50,441 nucleotides of DNA from an uncultured Prevotellaceae bacterium (lineage in GTDB: Bacteria; Bacteroidota; Bacteroidia; Bacteroidales; Muribaculaceae): NCBI GenBank assembly GCA_946406035.1, contig CAMJJG010000014.1:1-50441 (forward strand), given 5' to 3'. Below the pieces are notes generated by a model, which worked only from the letters and a program-made list of their open reading frames with translations, searched no databases and had not been told where the DNA came from. Of the stretch, positions 35,393-42,509 are shown in pieces; the first letter of the stretch is position 1; each line of letters begins with the position of its first letter. The translations under genes and the position numbers were made by a program.

Positions 35393-35887
35393 TCAATTGG
35401 CGATGATGTAGCCGCCATTGCTGGGATAGACGTGATAGGTCCTCATCCCCACCTTGTTGGTGATAGCGACTCCGCTTATCGGCCCCCCGGCGCCCATCAG
35501 CGGGTTGAAGCGTGAACCGCACTTGGAACACACGGCCTCGTAATACTCGGGGTTGATCGATAGGACGACGTTTTGGCTCGCCTCGACAGGGCATGCCAGG
35601 TCATAGGCCATGGGCCCCTCCATACCCATCATCAGGAGCACACCCCCATAACCAGTGTAGGTGTTCACATTATAGGGGAAATTAGAGGGTAGGAGCTTCT
35701 CGCGGTTGAAGATGCGGTAATCGCCCATGCCGAACACGCCATAGGTGCCCCACAATGCATAGTTTCCCAGGTCGATGCGCACCATGAAACTGGGCACCGA
35801 CTTATTGTCAATCTTGTCGCAGCTGCTTGCCGTGGTCAGCATCGCGAGCAAGGCAATCATTGCCGCAAATGTCTTGTATAATCTCAT
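35393..35887 (-). CDS. Rieske-like lipoprotein lacking canonical histidine ligands
   Basis: 164 residues. Signal with lipobox ASSC (Cys23), so it is membrane-anchored by lipid. The C-terminal domain resembles small Bacteroidales Rieske-like proteins: the first box reads YDLACPVEA (C99) and the second AVCSKCGSRFNPL (C120, C123), ending in a Gly-rich turn and YHVYPSNGGYIIAN. A true Rieske 2Fe-2S centre needs CxH and CxxH; both His are absent, so a [2Fe-2S] cluster is unlikely and a structural zinc or no metal is more plausible. The ATG at 35887 is preferred to a GTG three codons earlier. Monocistronic. Confidence 0.72.
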   Translation of the reverse strand: MRLYKTFAAMIALLAMLTTASSCDKIDNKSVPSFMVRIDLGNYALWGTYGVFGMGDYRIFNREKLLPSNFPYNVNTYTGYGGVLLMMGMEGPMAYDLACPVEASQNVVLSINPEYYEAVCSKCGSRFNPLMGAGGPISGVAITNKVGMRTYHVYPSNGGYIIAN

Positions 35888-35957
35888 TGTAGTCACTTTT
35901 TATCACTTGATTAACGCAAAAAAAGGTCATTTGATTGTGAAGTTCCCCAAAAATCTA

Positions 35958-35965
35958 TAATTTTG
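35958..35965 (+). promoter_or_regulatory. -7 promoter element for the GT2-PBP1A operon
   Basis: TAATTTTG, a perfect TAnnTTTG, 29 bases upstream of the ATG at 35995. Confidence 0.6.
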
Positions 35966-35994
35966 CGTGCACCAAAACCGCTTTTTTACTAAGC

Positions 35995-36750
35995 ATGGAT
36001 CCATTATTCTCGATCATAACAGTCACGTGGAATGCCGCTGCCGTCATCGCTCCTACCTTGCTGAGCGTGCAGCGACAGACGTCCAGTGACTATGAGATGC
36101 TCATCATCGATGGAGCGTCGACCGACGACACGCTCTCCATCGTCAGGCAGGCGTCTATCGCCGCGTTGCGCATCTTCAGCGAGCCCGACAAGGGCCTCTA
36201 TGATGCGATGAACAAGGGAATAGCCAGGGCACGGGGACGATACATCATGTTTCTTAATGCCGGCGACGCGTTGGCCGACGCCGCCGTGCTGGCCCGGCTG
36301 GCCCTGTTGGCTGCCGACGGCCCAGGCGTCATCTACGGGCAGACCCAGCTGGTCAATGCCCAGCGTGCGGTCGTGGGACAGCGTCACCTCACGGCCCCCA
36401 AGCGATTGGATGCCGACAGCTTTCTGAACGGCATGGTGGTCTGCCACCAGGCCTTTGTGGTTCGACGTGACCTGGTGCCTCAGTATGATCTACAGTACAG
36501 GCTCAGTGCCGACTATGACTGGTGCATCAGGGTGCTCGAGAAGTCTCCTGCCAATGCCTATGCAGGCAGCACGCCCATCATCAGCTACCTGGCCGACGGC
36601 ATGACCACCCGCCACCACCGTGCGTCGCTGTGGGAACGTTACCGCATCATGTGCCGTCATTACGGTACCCTCAAGGCCACAATCGTCCACGTGGGCTTCA
36701 TTCCACGCTACCTCAAGCGCCGCCTTGCTGGCGGCCCCAACAAGCAGTAA
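35995..36750 (+). CDS. Family 2 glycosyltransferase
   Basis: 251 residues. GT-A fold: SIITVTWNAAAVIAPTLLSVQRQT at the N-terminus, IIDGASTDDT as the nucleotide-binding Asp region, and SEPDKGLYDAMNKGIARARGRYIMFLNAGD holding the metal-binding acidic positions. YRLSADYDWCIRVLE is the acceptor-side motif seen in WcaA/colanic-acid type GT2 enzymes. The donor and acceptor are unknown; lipopolysaccharide or capsule is a reasonable guess. It lies 50 bases upstream of PBP1A on the same strand, so the two are probably cotranscribed. Confidence 0.92.
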   Translation: MDPLFSIITVTWNAAAVIAPTLLSVQRQTSSDYEMLIIDGASTDDTLSIVRQASIAALRIFSEPDKGLYDAMNKGIARARGRYIMFLNAGDALADAAVLARLALLAADGPGVIYGQTQLVNAQRAVVGQRHLTAPKRLDADSFLNGMVVCHQAFVVRRDLVPQYDLQYRLSADYDWCIRVLEKSPANAYAGSTPIISYLADGMTTRHHRASLWERYRIMCRHYGTLKATIVHVGFIPRYLKRRLAGGPNKQ

Positions 36751-36800
36751 CGTGGCCATTATCAACTAGCGATCAATCATCTAGGACAAAGCTATAACAC

Positions 36801-39236
36801 ATGAACGATAAGAAAACCGGCAATATCATCTCCCGCAACTGGCACCGCTTCAAGGTGTGGTACAAGGGATTGTACCGCGGACGGCCCTGGTGGGTCAAGC
36901 TGCTGGCTGGACTGGGCACGTTTGTGGTCCTGTTCATCTTGTACCTCATCGCAGTGGACCTGAATCTGCTGTGGTTATTCGGCAAGTCGCCCAGCACCTA
37001 TAGCATCATGCATCCACGCAACCCCGAGGCCAGCTACCTCTACAGTGCCGACGGGCAGGTCATCGGCAAGTACTATGACGAGAACCGCACGCCTGTTGCC
37101 TATGACTCGATCAATCCGCAATTCTTCCAGGTGCTCATCGACACCGAGGACGAGCGATTCTATCATCACCACGGCATCGACTTCAGTGGACTGGGCGCTG
37201 CTGCCAAGGACATGGTTTTGCACGGGCGGCCCCGTGGCGCCAGCACCATTACACAACAGCTGGTCAAGAACATGTTCCGCACCCGTAGCGACTACTCCAC
37301 GGGACTGCTCGGCTACATTCCGGGCGTGAAGATGCTCATCATGAAGAGCAAGGAGTGGATCATCGCTACCAAGCTCGAGATGTTCTATAGCAAGAAGGAG
37401 ATCCTCGAGATGTATGCCAACACGGTGGACTTTGGCAGCAATGCCTACGGCATCAAGACGGCGGCCAACACCTATTTCAAGACTACCCCGCGCAACCTCA
37501 AGCTCGAGGAGAGCGCCGTGCTCGTGGGCCTGCTCAAGGCCACCAGCACCTACAATCCGCGCATCAACCCCAAGAACAGCCTGCGCCGCCGCAACCAGGT
37601 TCTCAAGAACATGGTCGAGCGTGGTGACCTCACCGAGGCCAAGTATGACTCGGTTTCATCGCTGCCCATCGACCTGAAGTACACCCTCGAGACCAGCTAT
37701 GACGGCATTGCGCCTTACTTCCGCGAAGCTGTCGCTCGCGAGGTCGAAGACATTGCCAAGGCTCAGGGCATCAAGATTGACCTGGAGCGTGACGGCCTCA
37801 AGATCTACACCACGCTTGACTCGCGCATGCAGCAATATGCCGAGCAGGCCGTCAGCGAGAAAATGAAGATCGTGCAGCAGAACTTCAAGCGCCACTGGGG
37901 CGACCAGGACTGCTGGCTCGACGAGAATAACCAGCCCATTGCCAACTTTGTTGAGGACAAGGCCCGCAACACGCCCATCTATCACGAACTGCTGGCCCGT
38001 TATCCCAACGACCTGGACTCGGTCAACTACTTCATGAACCAGCCACACATGGTCCACTTGTTCGACTATGAGAACGACTCGCTCTACATGGAGATGAGCT
38101 CGATGGACTCGGTGCGCTACATGCTGCACTTCATGCACTGCGGCTTCATCGCCATGGAGCCTAGCAACGGACACGTCAAGGCCTGGGTGGGAGACGTGAA
38201 TTTCGACACTTGGAAGTATGATAAGGTGCGGGCCAAGCATCAGCCAGGCTCGACGTTCAAGCTCTTTGTCTATGCTGCCGCCATGGAGCGCGGCCTGGTG
38301 CCCTGTGACCGCCGCCTCGACGAGTATATCGACACACTGGTCTATAACGAGGAAAAACATGAGCTCGAGCACTGGCGTCCCACCAACGCCAATGGCACCT
38401 TCACCGGCGGTGAGATGTCGCTGCGTGCGGCCTTTGCCCAGAGCATCAACAGCGTCACCGTGCGCGTCGGCTCCGAGGTCGGCTTCGGCGAGATTGCTCA
38501 ACTGGCGCGCGACATGGGCATCAAGTCGCCCATGGATCCCAAGCCTGCCCTCTCGCTGGGTGCCAGCGATGTTGACTTGATGGAGCTTGTCAATTCCTAT
38601 TGCACCGTGGTCAACGATGGCATGCGCAACGATCCTGTCATCGTCACGCGCATCGTGGATCGCGATGGTAAGGAAATCTACCGTGCCCCCAGCCATCAGG
38701 AGCGGGCGCTGACCTATCGCTCGGCTTGGCTCATGCAGCAGATGCTCATGGCTTGCCGCACCGACGCCGGTGGCACGGCAATGGCGCTCAATGGATACAT
38801 TACCCGTCCGCTCTATGACGTGGACTTGGGTGGCAAGACGGGCACCAGCAACCGCCATGCCGACGCATGGTTCGTAGCCGTCTCGCCCGGTCTTGTCTGC
38901 GGCTCGTGGGTCGGGGGCGAATACCGCCAGATTCACTTCCGCTGGGGCGCATTGGGGCAGGGTAGCCGCACGGCATTGCCCATCTGCGGCCGATTCCTGC
39001 AACTTGTCTTGAGCGACCCGCAGTTCCAGCATTATCACCAGCGCTTCCAGCCCGCCAAGGAGCCCATCGATGCAGCTCTTTATTCGGGATGCTCGGCTCT
39101 GGCTCCTGTCGAGGAATATGACTCAACCCTCATCGATATGGAGGAGGATTCGCTTTTCGTCCCGTTGACCGACGATTTCAACCCCGACGAGAAACTCAAG
39201 ACCGACGAGCCCGCCGCCATCCCCGACTCGGTGTGA
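36801..39236 (+). CDS. Class A penicillin-binding protein 1A
   Basis: 811 residues. One membrane helix at about 33-53 follows a basic cytoplasmic tail. The GT51 glycosyltransferase domain has the catalytic Glu in DTEDERFYHHHGIDFSG and GASTITQQLVKNMF, with KKEILEMYANTVDFG further on. The transpeptidase domain has the SxxK serine in PGSTFKLFVYAAA, SxN in SINSVTV and KTG in GGKTGTSNRHADAWFV. It polymerises and cross-links peptidoglycan. The C-terminal tail after about 780 is acidic and low-complexity. Confidence 0.97.
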   Translation: MNDKKTGNIISRNWHRFKVWYKGLYRGRPWWVKLLAGLGTFVVLFILYLIAVDLNLLWLFGKSPSTYSIMHPRNPEASYLYSADGQVIGKYYDENRTPVAYDSINPQFFQVLIDTEDERFYHHHGIDFSGLGAAAKDMVLHGRPRGASTITQQLVKNMFRTRSDYSTGLLGYIPGVKMLIMKSKEWIIATKLEMFYSKKEILEMYANTVDFGSNAYGIKTAANTYFKTTPRNLKLEESAVLVGLLKATSTYNPRINPKNSLRRRNQVLKNMVERGDLTEAKYDSVSSLPIDLKYTLETSYDGIAPYFREAVAREVEDIAKAQGIKIDLERDGLKIYTTLDSRMQQYAEQAVSEKMKIVQQNFKRHWGDQDCWLDENNQPIANFVEDKARNTPIYHELLARYPNDLDSVNYFMNQPHMVHLFDYENDSLYMEMSSMDSVRYMLHFMHCGFIAMEPSNGHVKAWVGDVNFDTWKYDKVRAKHQPGSTFKLFVYAAAMERGLVPCDRRLDEYIDTLVYNEEKHELEHWRPTNANGTFTGGEMSLRAAFAQSINSVTVRVGSEVGFGEIAQLARDMGIKSPMDPKPALSLGASDVDLMELVNSYCTVVNDGMRNDPVIVTRIVDRDGKEIYRAPSHQERALTYRSAWLMQQMLMACRTDAGGTAMALNGYITRPLYDVDLGGKTGTSNRHADAWFVAVSPGLVCGSWVGGEYRQIHFRWGALGQGSRTALPICGRFLQLVLSDPQFQHYHQRFQPAKEPIDAALYSGCSALAPVEEYDSTLIDMEEDSLFVPLTDDFNPDEKLKTDEPAAIPDSV

Positions 39237-39270
39237 CCGACAATCGGGTGTAGATAAGCTAGAATAATTT

Positions 39271-40170
39271 ATGAGAAAGTTGTCCCTTTTGCTGGCGATG
39301 ACCCTGTTGCTTGCCCTTAATTCACGGGCGGCCTATTATATCGTCGGCAGCAATCCGTTTGGCGACTGGAATCCCTCTAGAGGTGTTGAAATGACCGACA
39401 ACGGCAATGGCATTTACACCTATAATTATATAGTGCCTTCTGGGGGCGGAACGGTTTGGTTTGTCTTTGCCGATGGCTTGGCTGGCGATTGGGACACGTT
39501 TAACGCCCGTTATCGCATGGGCCCAACCAGTGGCGACCAATACATCAGCCTGGATACCCTTTATCCCACCCAGAAGTCCAGCTCCCATTACGCCTATTGC
39601 GTGAATATCGCTGGCGATTGTGTCATTACCCTTGATGCGGTCAACTATCAGTTCAAGGTCGAGAGTTTAGTGACAATGGAGTCATTCTTTATCGTCGTCG
39701 GCAGTGAGCCCGCACTCTTTGGCACAGTGTGGGACCCTGGCAACGAGAGCAACGTCATGACCAGGGTTGACAGCTTTCACAATGTCTGGACCTGGTCAAG
39801 GCAGGGCGTCCATCTCGATGCCGGAGGATTCTGCTACCGTGTGGTCGAGGATTTCGACTGGGCGGTAGCCTATCCCAGCGACGGCGAGCGCTGCCAGGAG
39901 ATACCAGTTAGCGGTACCTATGACGTGACCATTACATTTAACCTTGATACCCAATCGGCTGAATGCCTCTTGCACCTTCTGGTGCAGGATTCAGAATCGC
40001 CCAACTGTGACCTGAATCTCGACGGCGAGGTCAACATAACCGACCTCAGCTACCTCATCGACGCCCTGCTCACCAGCAACGTATCCCCTCTCTATGACGT
40101 CAACCACGATGGCGAGCTCAACATCGCCGACGTCACCTCACTCATCGACCTCTTGCTGGCCTCAAAATAG
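39271..40170 (+). CDS. Secreted protein with two SusE/F-like domains and a dockerin tail
   Basis: 299 residues. The signal peptide ends about ALNSRA (20). Two repeats of a beta-sandwich domain like the starch-binding SusE/SusF modules follow: YYIVGSNPFGDWNPSRGVEM (21-130) and FFIVVGSEPALFGTVWDPG (about 137-240). The C-terminus is a pair of dockerin-I-like repeats, CDLNLDGEVNITDLSYLIDALL and YDVNHDGELNIADVTSLIDLLL. It has no T9SS domain. It begins 34 bases after PBP1A, so it may ride on that transcript. Probably a surface glycan-binding protein; a polysaccharide-utilisation context is not visible nearby. Confidence 0.82.
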   Translation: MRKLSLLLAMTLLLALNSRAAYYIVGSNPFGDWNPSRGVEMTDNGNGIYTYNYIVPSGGGTVWFVFADGLAGDWDTFNARYRMGPTSGDQYISLDTLYPTQKSSSHYAYCVNIAGDCVITLDAVNYQFKVESLVTMESFFIVVGSEPALFGTVWDPGNESNVMTRVDSFHNVWTWSRQGVHLDAGGFCYRVVEDFDWAVAYPSDGERCQEIPVSGTYDVTITFNLDTQSAECLLHLLVQDSESPNCDLNLDGEVNITDLSYLIDALLTSNVSPLYDVNHDGELNIADVTSLIDLLLASK

Positions 40171-40217
40171 AGTCCATTGGCACTCATTGACAAGCCCAAG
40201 GCAGCGGCAGGAAAACA

Positions 40218-40272
40218 TCTGAAAACCAGTCTGTCACCTCCTTTGGATGGTGGCTCATGAATGGTTTTCAGA
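40218..40272. terminator. 11-bp hairpin between convergent genes
   Basis: TCTGAAAACCA (40218-40228) pairs exactly with 40262-40272; an inner CACC/GGTG pair subdivides the 33-base loop. It separates the dockerin gene from the convergent DUF2851 gene. Confidence 0.6.
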
Positions 40273-40310
40273 CCAATCCGAAGTTCGTTCAATTCGCTGT
40301 GATTAGCTGC

Positions 40311-41591
40311 CTACAGCGTGTGGGCGTCGGTGGCCAGCAGGCGGTGGCCAATGCGGCAGTAGATGCACTTGCGCGCTTCGCAGTAGTTGCGCCGCAGCTC
40401 TATCAGTGCCTGGCTAGTCAGCGCGTCATCACACTTCACCCCCGCCGCCCGAAACATCGCCACAATGCTGTTTTGTTCAGGGCGCAGGTCCTCGAGCAGC
40501 GCGATGGCACGATCGGTCATCTGGTAGTCGTCGGTCATCTCGCCCCGGGCATAATAGAGTGGGGCCACCGTGTTGATCAGCACGATGTCGATACTGCTGT
40601 TCGACAGCGCCCGTCCCGCGCTGGGTGACGGTTTGCTGAAGCTGTAGTGCGTCGTCCAGTAGCCGCTCAACTCGATGTCGAACAGCTGGCGCAGGTCTCG
40701 CGTGTCCTGGGCATTGATGATATCGTTCATCAGGTTAAAGCCGCCGTGTATGAATTGGGCAAGCAGCGCGATGCGGCGATAAGGAAAATTCTGCGGGCGG
40801 CTGCGGAACAGTCGCCATGCCGTGCCCTCGATGGGGCGCAGCGAGAACTTGTTGGCCAGGAAGGCATATTCTCGCATCAGCTGCTGGTAATAGGTCTCAC
40901 CACTGTGGGCTCCATTGAGCAGCCCCGCCTGGCCAAACAGCAGTGCCTCGACTTGCAGGATCGAGTCGCTGTGCTTGTGCAGCAGTCGCAGCGGCGTGAC
41001 CCTGGCCAGCCGCTCAAACGCGTCATTGTTGATGCCAAAGCCCAGCGTCCTGGCCAGCATCACATAGCAGATGTCTTCCCAGCTGCCGTTGTAGCGGTCA
41101 TACAGATCACGCACTCGATCCACCTTGCCATGCAACCGCTCGAACGCCAGCGCCTCGATCCACTCGGTCACCGTCAGCGGCGGCACATCCTTGAGCCGAG
41201 CGGCACACGGTAGCTCTACCCGCGCGTTGACCAGTCTGTCATAGCTCTCGTTAAAGCGTGGCGACACCCGCAGCTCCACCTGGGGGATGAGTTCGCCGTT
41301 GATGCGGTGCACTGGCGCGTCATCCTTCTCGACCACATGCAGGATCACGCTGTCATAGGCAGCGTCCTCGTCATGGTGATGCCGTTTCCAGTCACTGGCA
41401 CGCACGTGGATCTCGACATTGCCCACCCATAGGTGACCATCAATCTCCACCTTGGCGTTAAAGAAGTCGGGTCCCGAGTCGGTATTGAACAGCCCAGGGT
41501 CAAGCACGCGCACCCGGCGGCCATCGTTGGTCACCATGTCCTCGCTCAGCCACAGCTTGTGCTGCCAGATGTATTGAAGCAGTCCTTCCAT
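40311..41591 (-). CDS. DUF2851-family protein
   Basis: 426 residues with no signal peptide or membrane segment. It matches DUF2851, a Bacteroidota-typical family: LLQYIWQHKLWLSEDMVTNDGRRVRVLDPG, NTDSGPDFFNAKVEIDGHLWVGNVEIHVRASDW and YDSVILHVVEKDDAPV form its conserved N-terminal core. The function is unknown. It is monocistronic and divergent from tRNA-Phe. Confidence 0.88.
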   Translation of the reverse strand: MEGLLQYIWQHKLWLSEDMVTNDGRRVRVLDPGLFNTDSGPDFFNAKVEIDGHLWVGNVEIHVRASDWKRHHHDEDAAYDSVILHVVEKDDAPVHRINGELIPQVELRVSPRFNESYDRLVNARVELPCAARLKDVPPLTVTEWIEALAFERLHGKVDRVRDLYDRYNGSWEDICYVMLARTLGFGINNDAFERLARVTPLRLLHKHSDSILQVEALLFGQAGLLNGAHSGETYYQQLMREYAFLANKFSLRPIEGTAWRLFRSRPQNFPYRRIALLAQFIHGGFNLMNDIINAQDTRDLRQLFDIELSGYWTTHYSFSKPSPSAGRALSNSSIDIVLINTVAPLYYARGEMTDDYQMTDRAIALLEDLRPEQNSIVAMFRAAGVKCDDALTSQALIELRRNYCEARKCIYCRIGHRLLATDAHTL

Positions 41592-41613
41592 TCGCTAATC
41601 TATAATCCACGAG

Positions 41614-41621
41614 CGAATTTA
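41614..41621 (-). promoter_or_regulatory. Probable -7 element for DUF2851
   Basis: TAAATTCG on the minus strand, the TTCG variant of TAnnTTTG, 23 bases upstream of the ATG at 41591. Confidence 0.45.
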
Positions 41622-41702
41622 CGGCTTTTTCCTTTCTCAGCCCTCATCAGAGCCCTAAAAAAGCACCCAGATAAATATTTTTTGGAAATTTCTGCCAAAA
41701 AA

Positions 41703-41734
41703 TTTGGCCATGTCAGATTTCTGACCTAATTTTG
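41703..41734 (+). promoter_or_regulatory. Promoter of tRNA-Phe
   Basis: TTTG at 41703-41706 and TAATTTTG at 41727-41734, spaced 20 bases, ending 15 bases before the tRNA. Confidence 0.75.
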
Positions 41735-41749
41735 CACTCGCTTTTGAAA

Positions 41750-41821
41750 GGTACCTTAGCTCAGTGGTAGAGCAGTGGACTGAAAATCCGCGTGTCCCTG
41801 GTTCGATCCCCGGAGGTACCA
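41750..41821 (+). tRNA. tRNA-Phe (anticodon GAA)
   Basis: 72 bases in full cloverleaf form. Acceptor GGTACCT pairs with AGGTACC, followed by discriminator A; D arm AGCTCAGTGGTAGAGC; anticodon stem GTGGA/TCCGC encloses CTGAAAA with GAA; T arm CCTGG-TTCGATC-CCCGG. CCA is not encoded. It has its own promoter and a T-tailed terminator, so it is a single-gene unit. Confidence 0.96.
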
Positions 41822-41831
41822 CATCAAAAAC

Positions 41832-41870
41832 ACGGAGCGACCGACTGCCAGCGCAGCCGGCCGTTTTTTT
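41832..41870 (+). terminator. Intrinsic terminator of tRNA-Phe
   Basis: A GC-rich interrupted hairpin (ACGG..CCG.CTGC / GCAG.CGG.CCGT) is followed by seven T residues, the only classical T-tailed tRNA terminator in the window. Confidence 0.8.
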
Positions 41871-41979
41871 GTTTGAGATGTATTGAAGATGTGAATCCGA
41901 ATAGGGGCTGTTCGCTGCCAGCTTAGATGACAGTTTTTAGTCGCTTTTCTTGGCGATTGACTTTTTTGGGGGGGATGAA

Positions 41980-42141
41980 ATGCTGCCTCAGCAAAATGAG
42001 ACCTATGCCGCGACCAACTATTGGAACAAGTTCCGGCACATCGAGAGTTGGGAAAGTCTTGTAATCGGTGACGTGAATGGCGAGCATGAGGTGAATATTG
42101 CTGATGTGAACGACATCATCATGAGCGGCATCTGTAATTGA
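41980..42141 (+). pseudogene. Remnant of a BspA-like/dockerin protein gene
   Basis: A 53-codon open stretch (from the ATG at 41980; open upstream from 41950) whose translation reads like the last part of a BspA-type protein: YAATNYWNKFRHIESWE matches the usual aromatic segment after the leucine-rich repeats (compare AYRAHEEWGKFTRI in the gene at 33036), followed by one dockerin repeat GDVNGEHEVNIADVNDIIMSG. The signal peptide, repeats and second dockerin unit are missing, and the calcium-site DGD is changed to EHE. It most likely marks a decayed gene, not a functional small protein. Confidence 0.6.
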
Positions 42142-42443
42142 ACAATCTCGGTTGTCAAAATGGCAATCGGGATTGGGTCCTGGCGATTCAAGGTGAGCCT
42201 TGATGAGTGTTCAGCGGCGATTTGATTATTAGCGCCATCAAGAGGTTATTTCCAGAGTGTCCGGTGAAAAATAATAGATTTACTCTATATTCCTGGTTAC
42301 CAAAGGATTACGCGATTCTATTATATGCGGGGCTTGCCTTGACTGGCGGGCAGGTCGAATGATTTGCACAAGGCCGACGCCCTTGTTGTCGCTTTCTAGC
42401 ACGTTTATTTCCCCCACCACCTTATATCGGGTGTGTCATGAAA
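42142..42443. other. Intergenic stretch, possible decayed coding sequence
   Basis: About 300 bases between the dockerin remnant and a hairpin. A minus-strand open stretch of about 46 codons (roughly 42281-42420) with protein-like composition lacks an ATG and is closed by a stop just upstream. It may be further gene debris. Nothing else is recognised. Confidence 0.4.
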
Positions 42444-42481
42444 GTAATCGCAAGCCGCGATTTTCTCGGGCTTGCGATTAC
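42444..42481 (-). terminator. 13-bp perfect hairpin after the T9SS-exported gene
   Basis: GTAATCGCAAGCC (42444-42456) pairs exactly with 42469-42481 around a 12-base loop, 29 bases beyond the stop at 42510. Confidence 0.8.
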
Positions 42482-42509
42482 GTTTAAATGTGGATGTGGT
42501 TGTTATCCT

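Noticed and set aside
35995-39236. A capsule or O-antigen locus starting at the glycosyltransferase
   Set aside because: Only one glycosyltransferase is present and the downstream genes are PBP1A and a dockerin protein; no flippase, polymerase or nucleotide-sugar genes.
33036-40170. A polysaccharide utilisation locus around the SusE/F-like protein
   Set aside because: No SusC/SusD pair, glycoside hydrolase or hybrid regulator is present.
42281-42420. Minus-strand open stretch of about 46 codons
   Set aside because: Protein-like composition but no ATG and a stop just upstream; too short to distinguish from chance, so kept only as possible debris.
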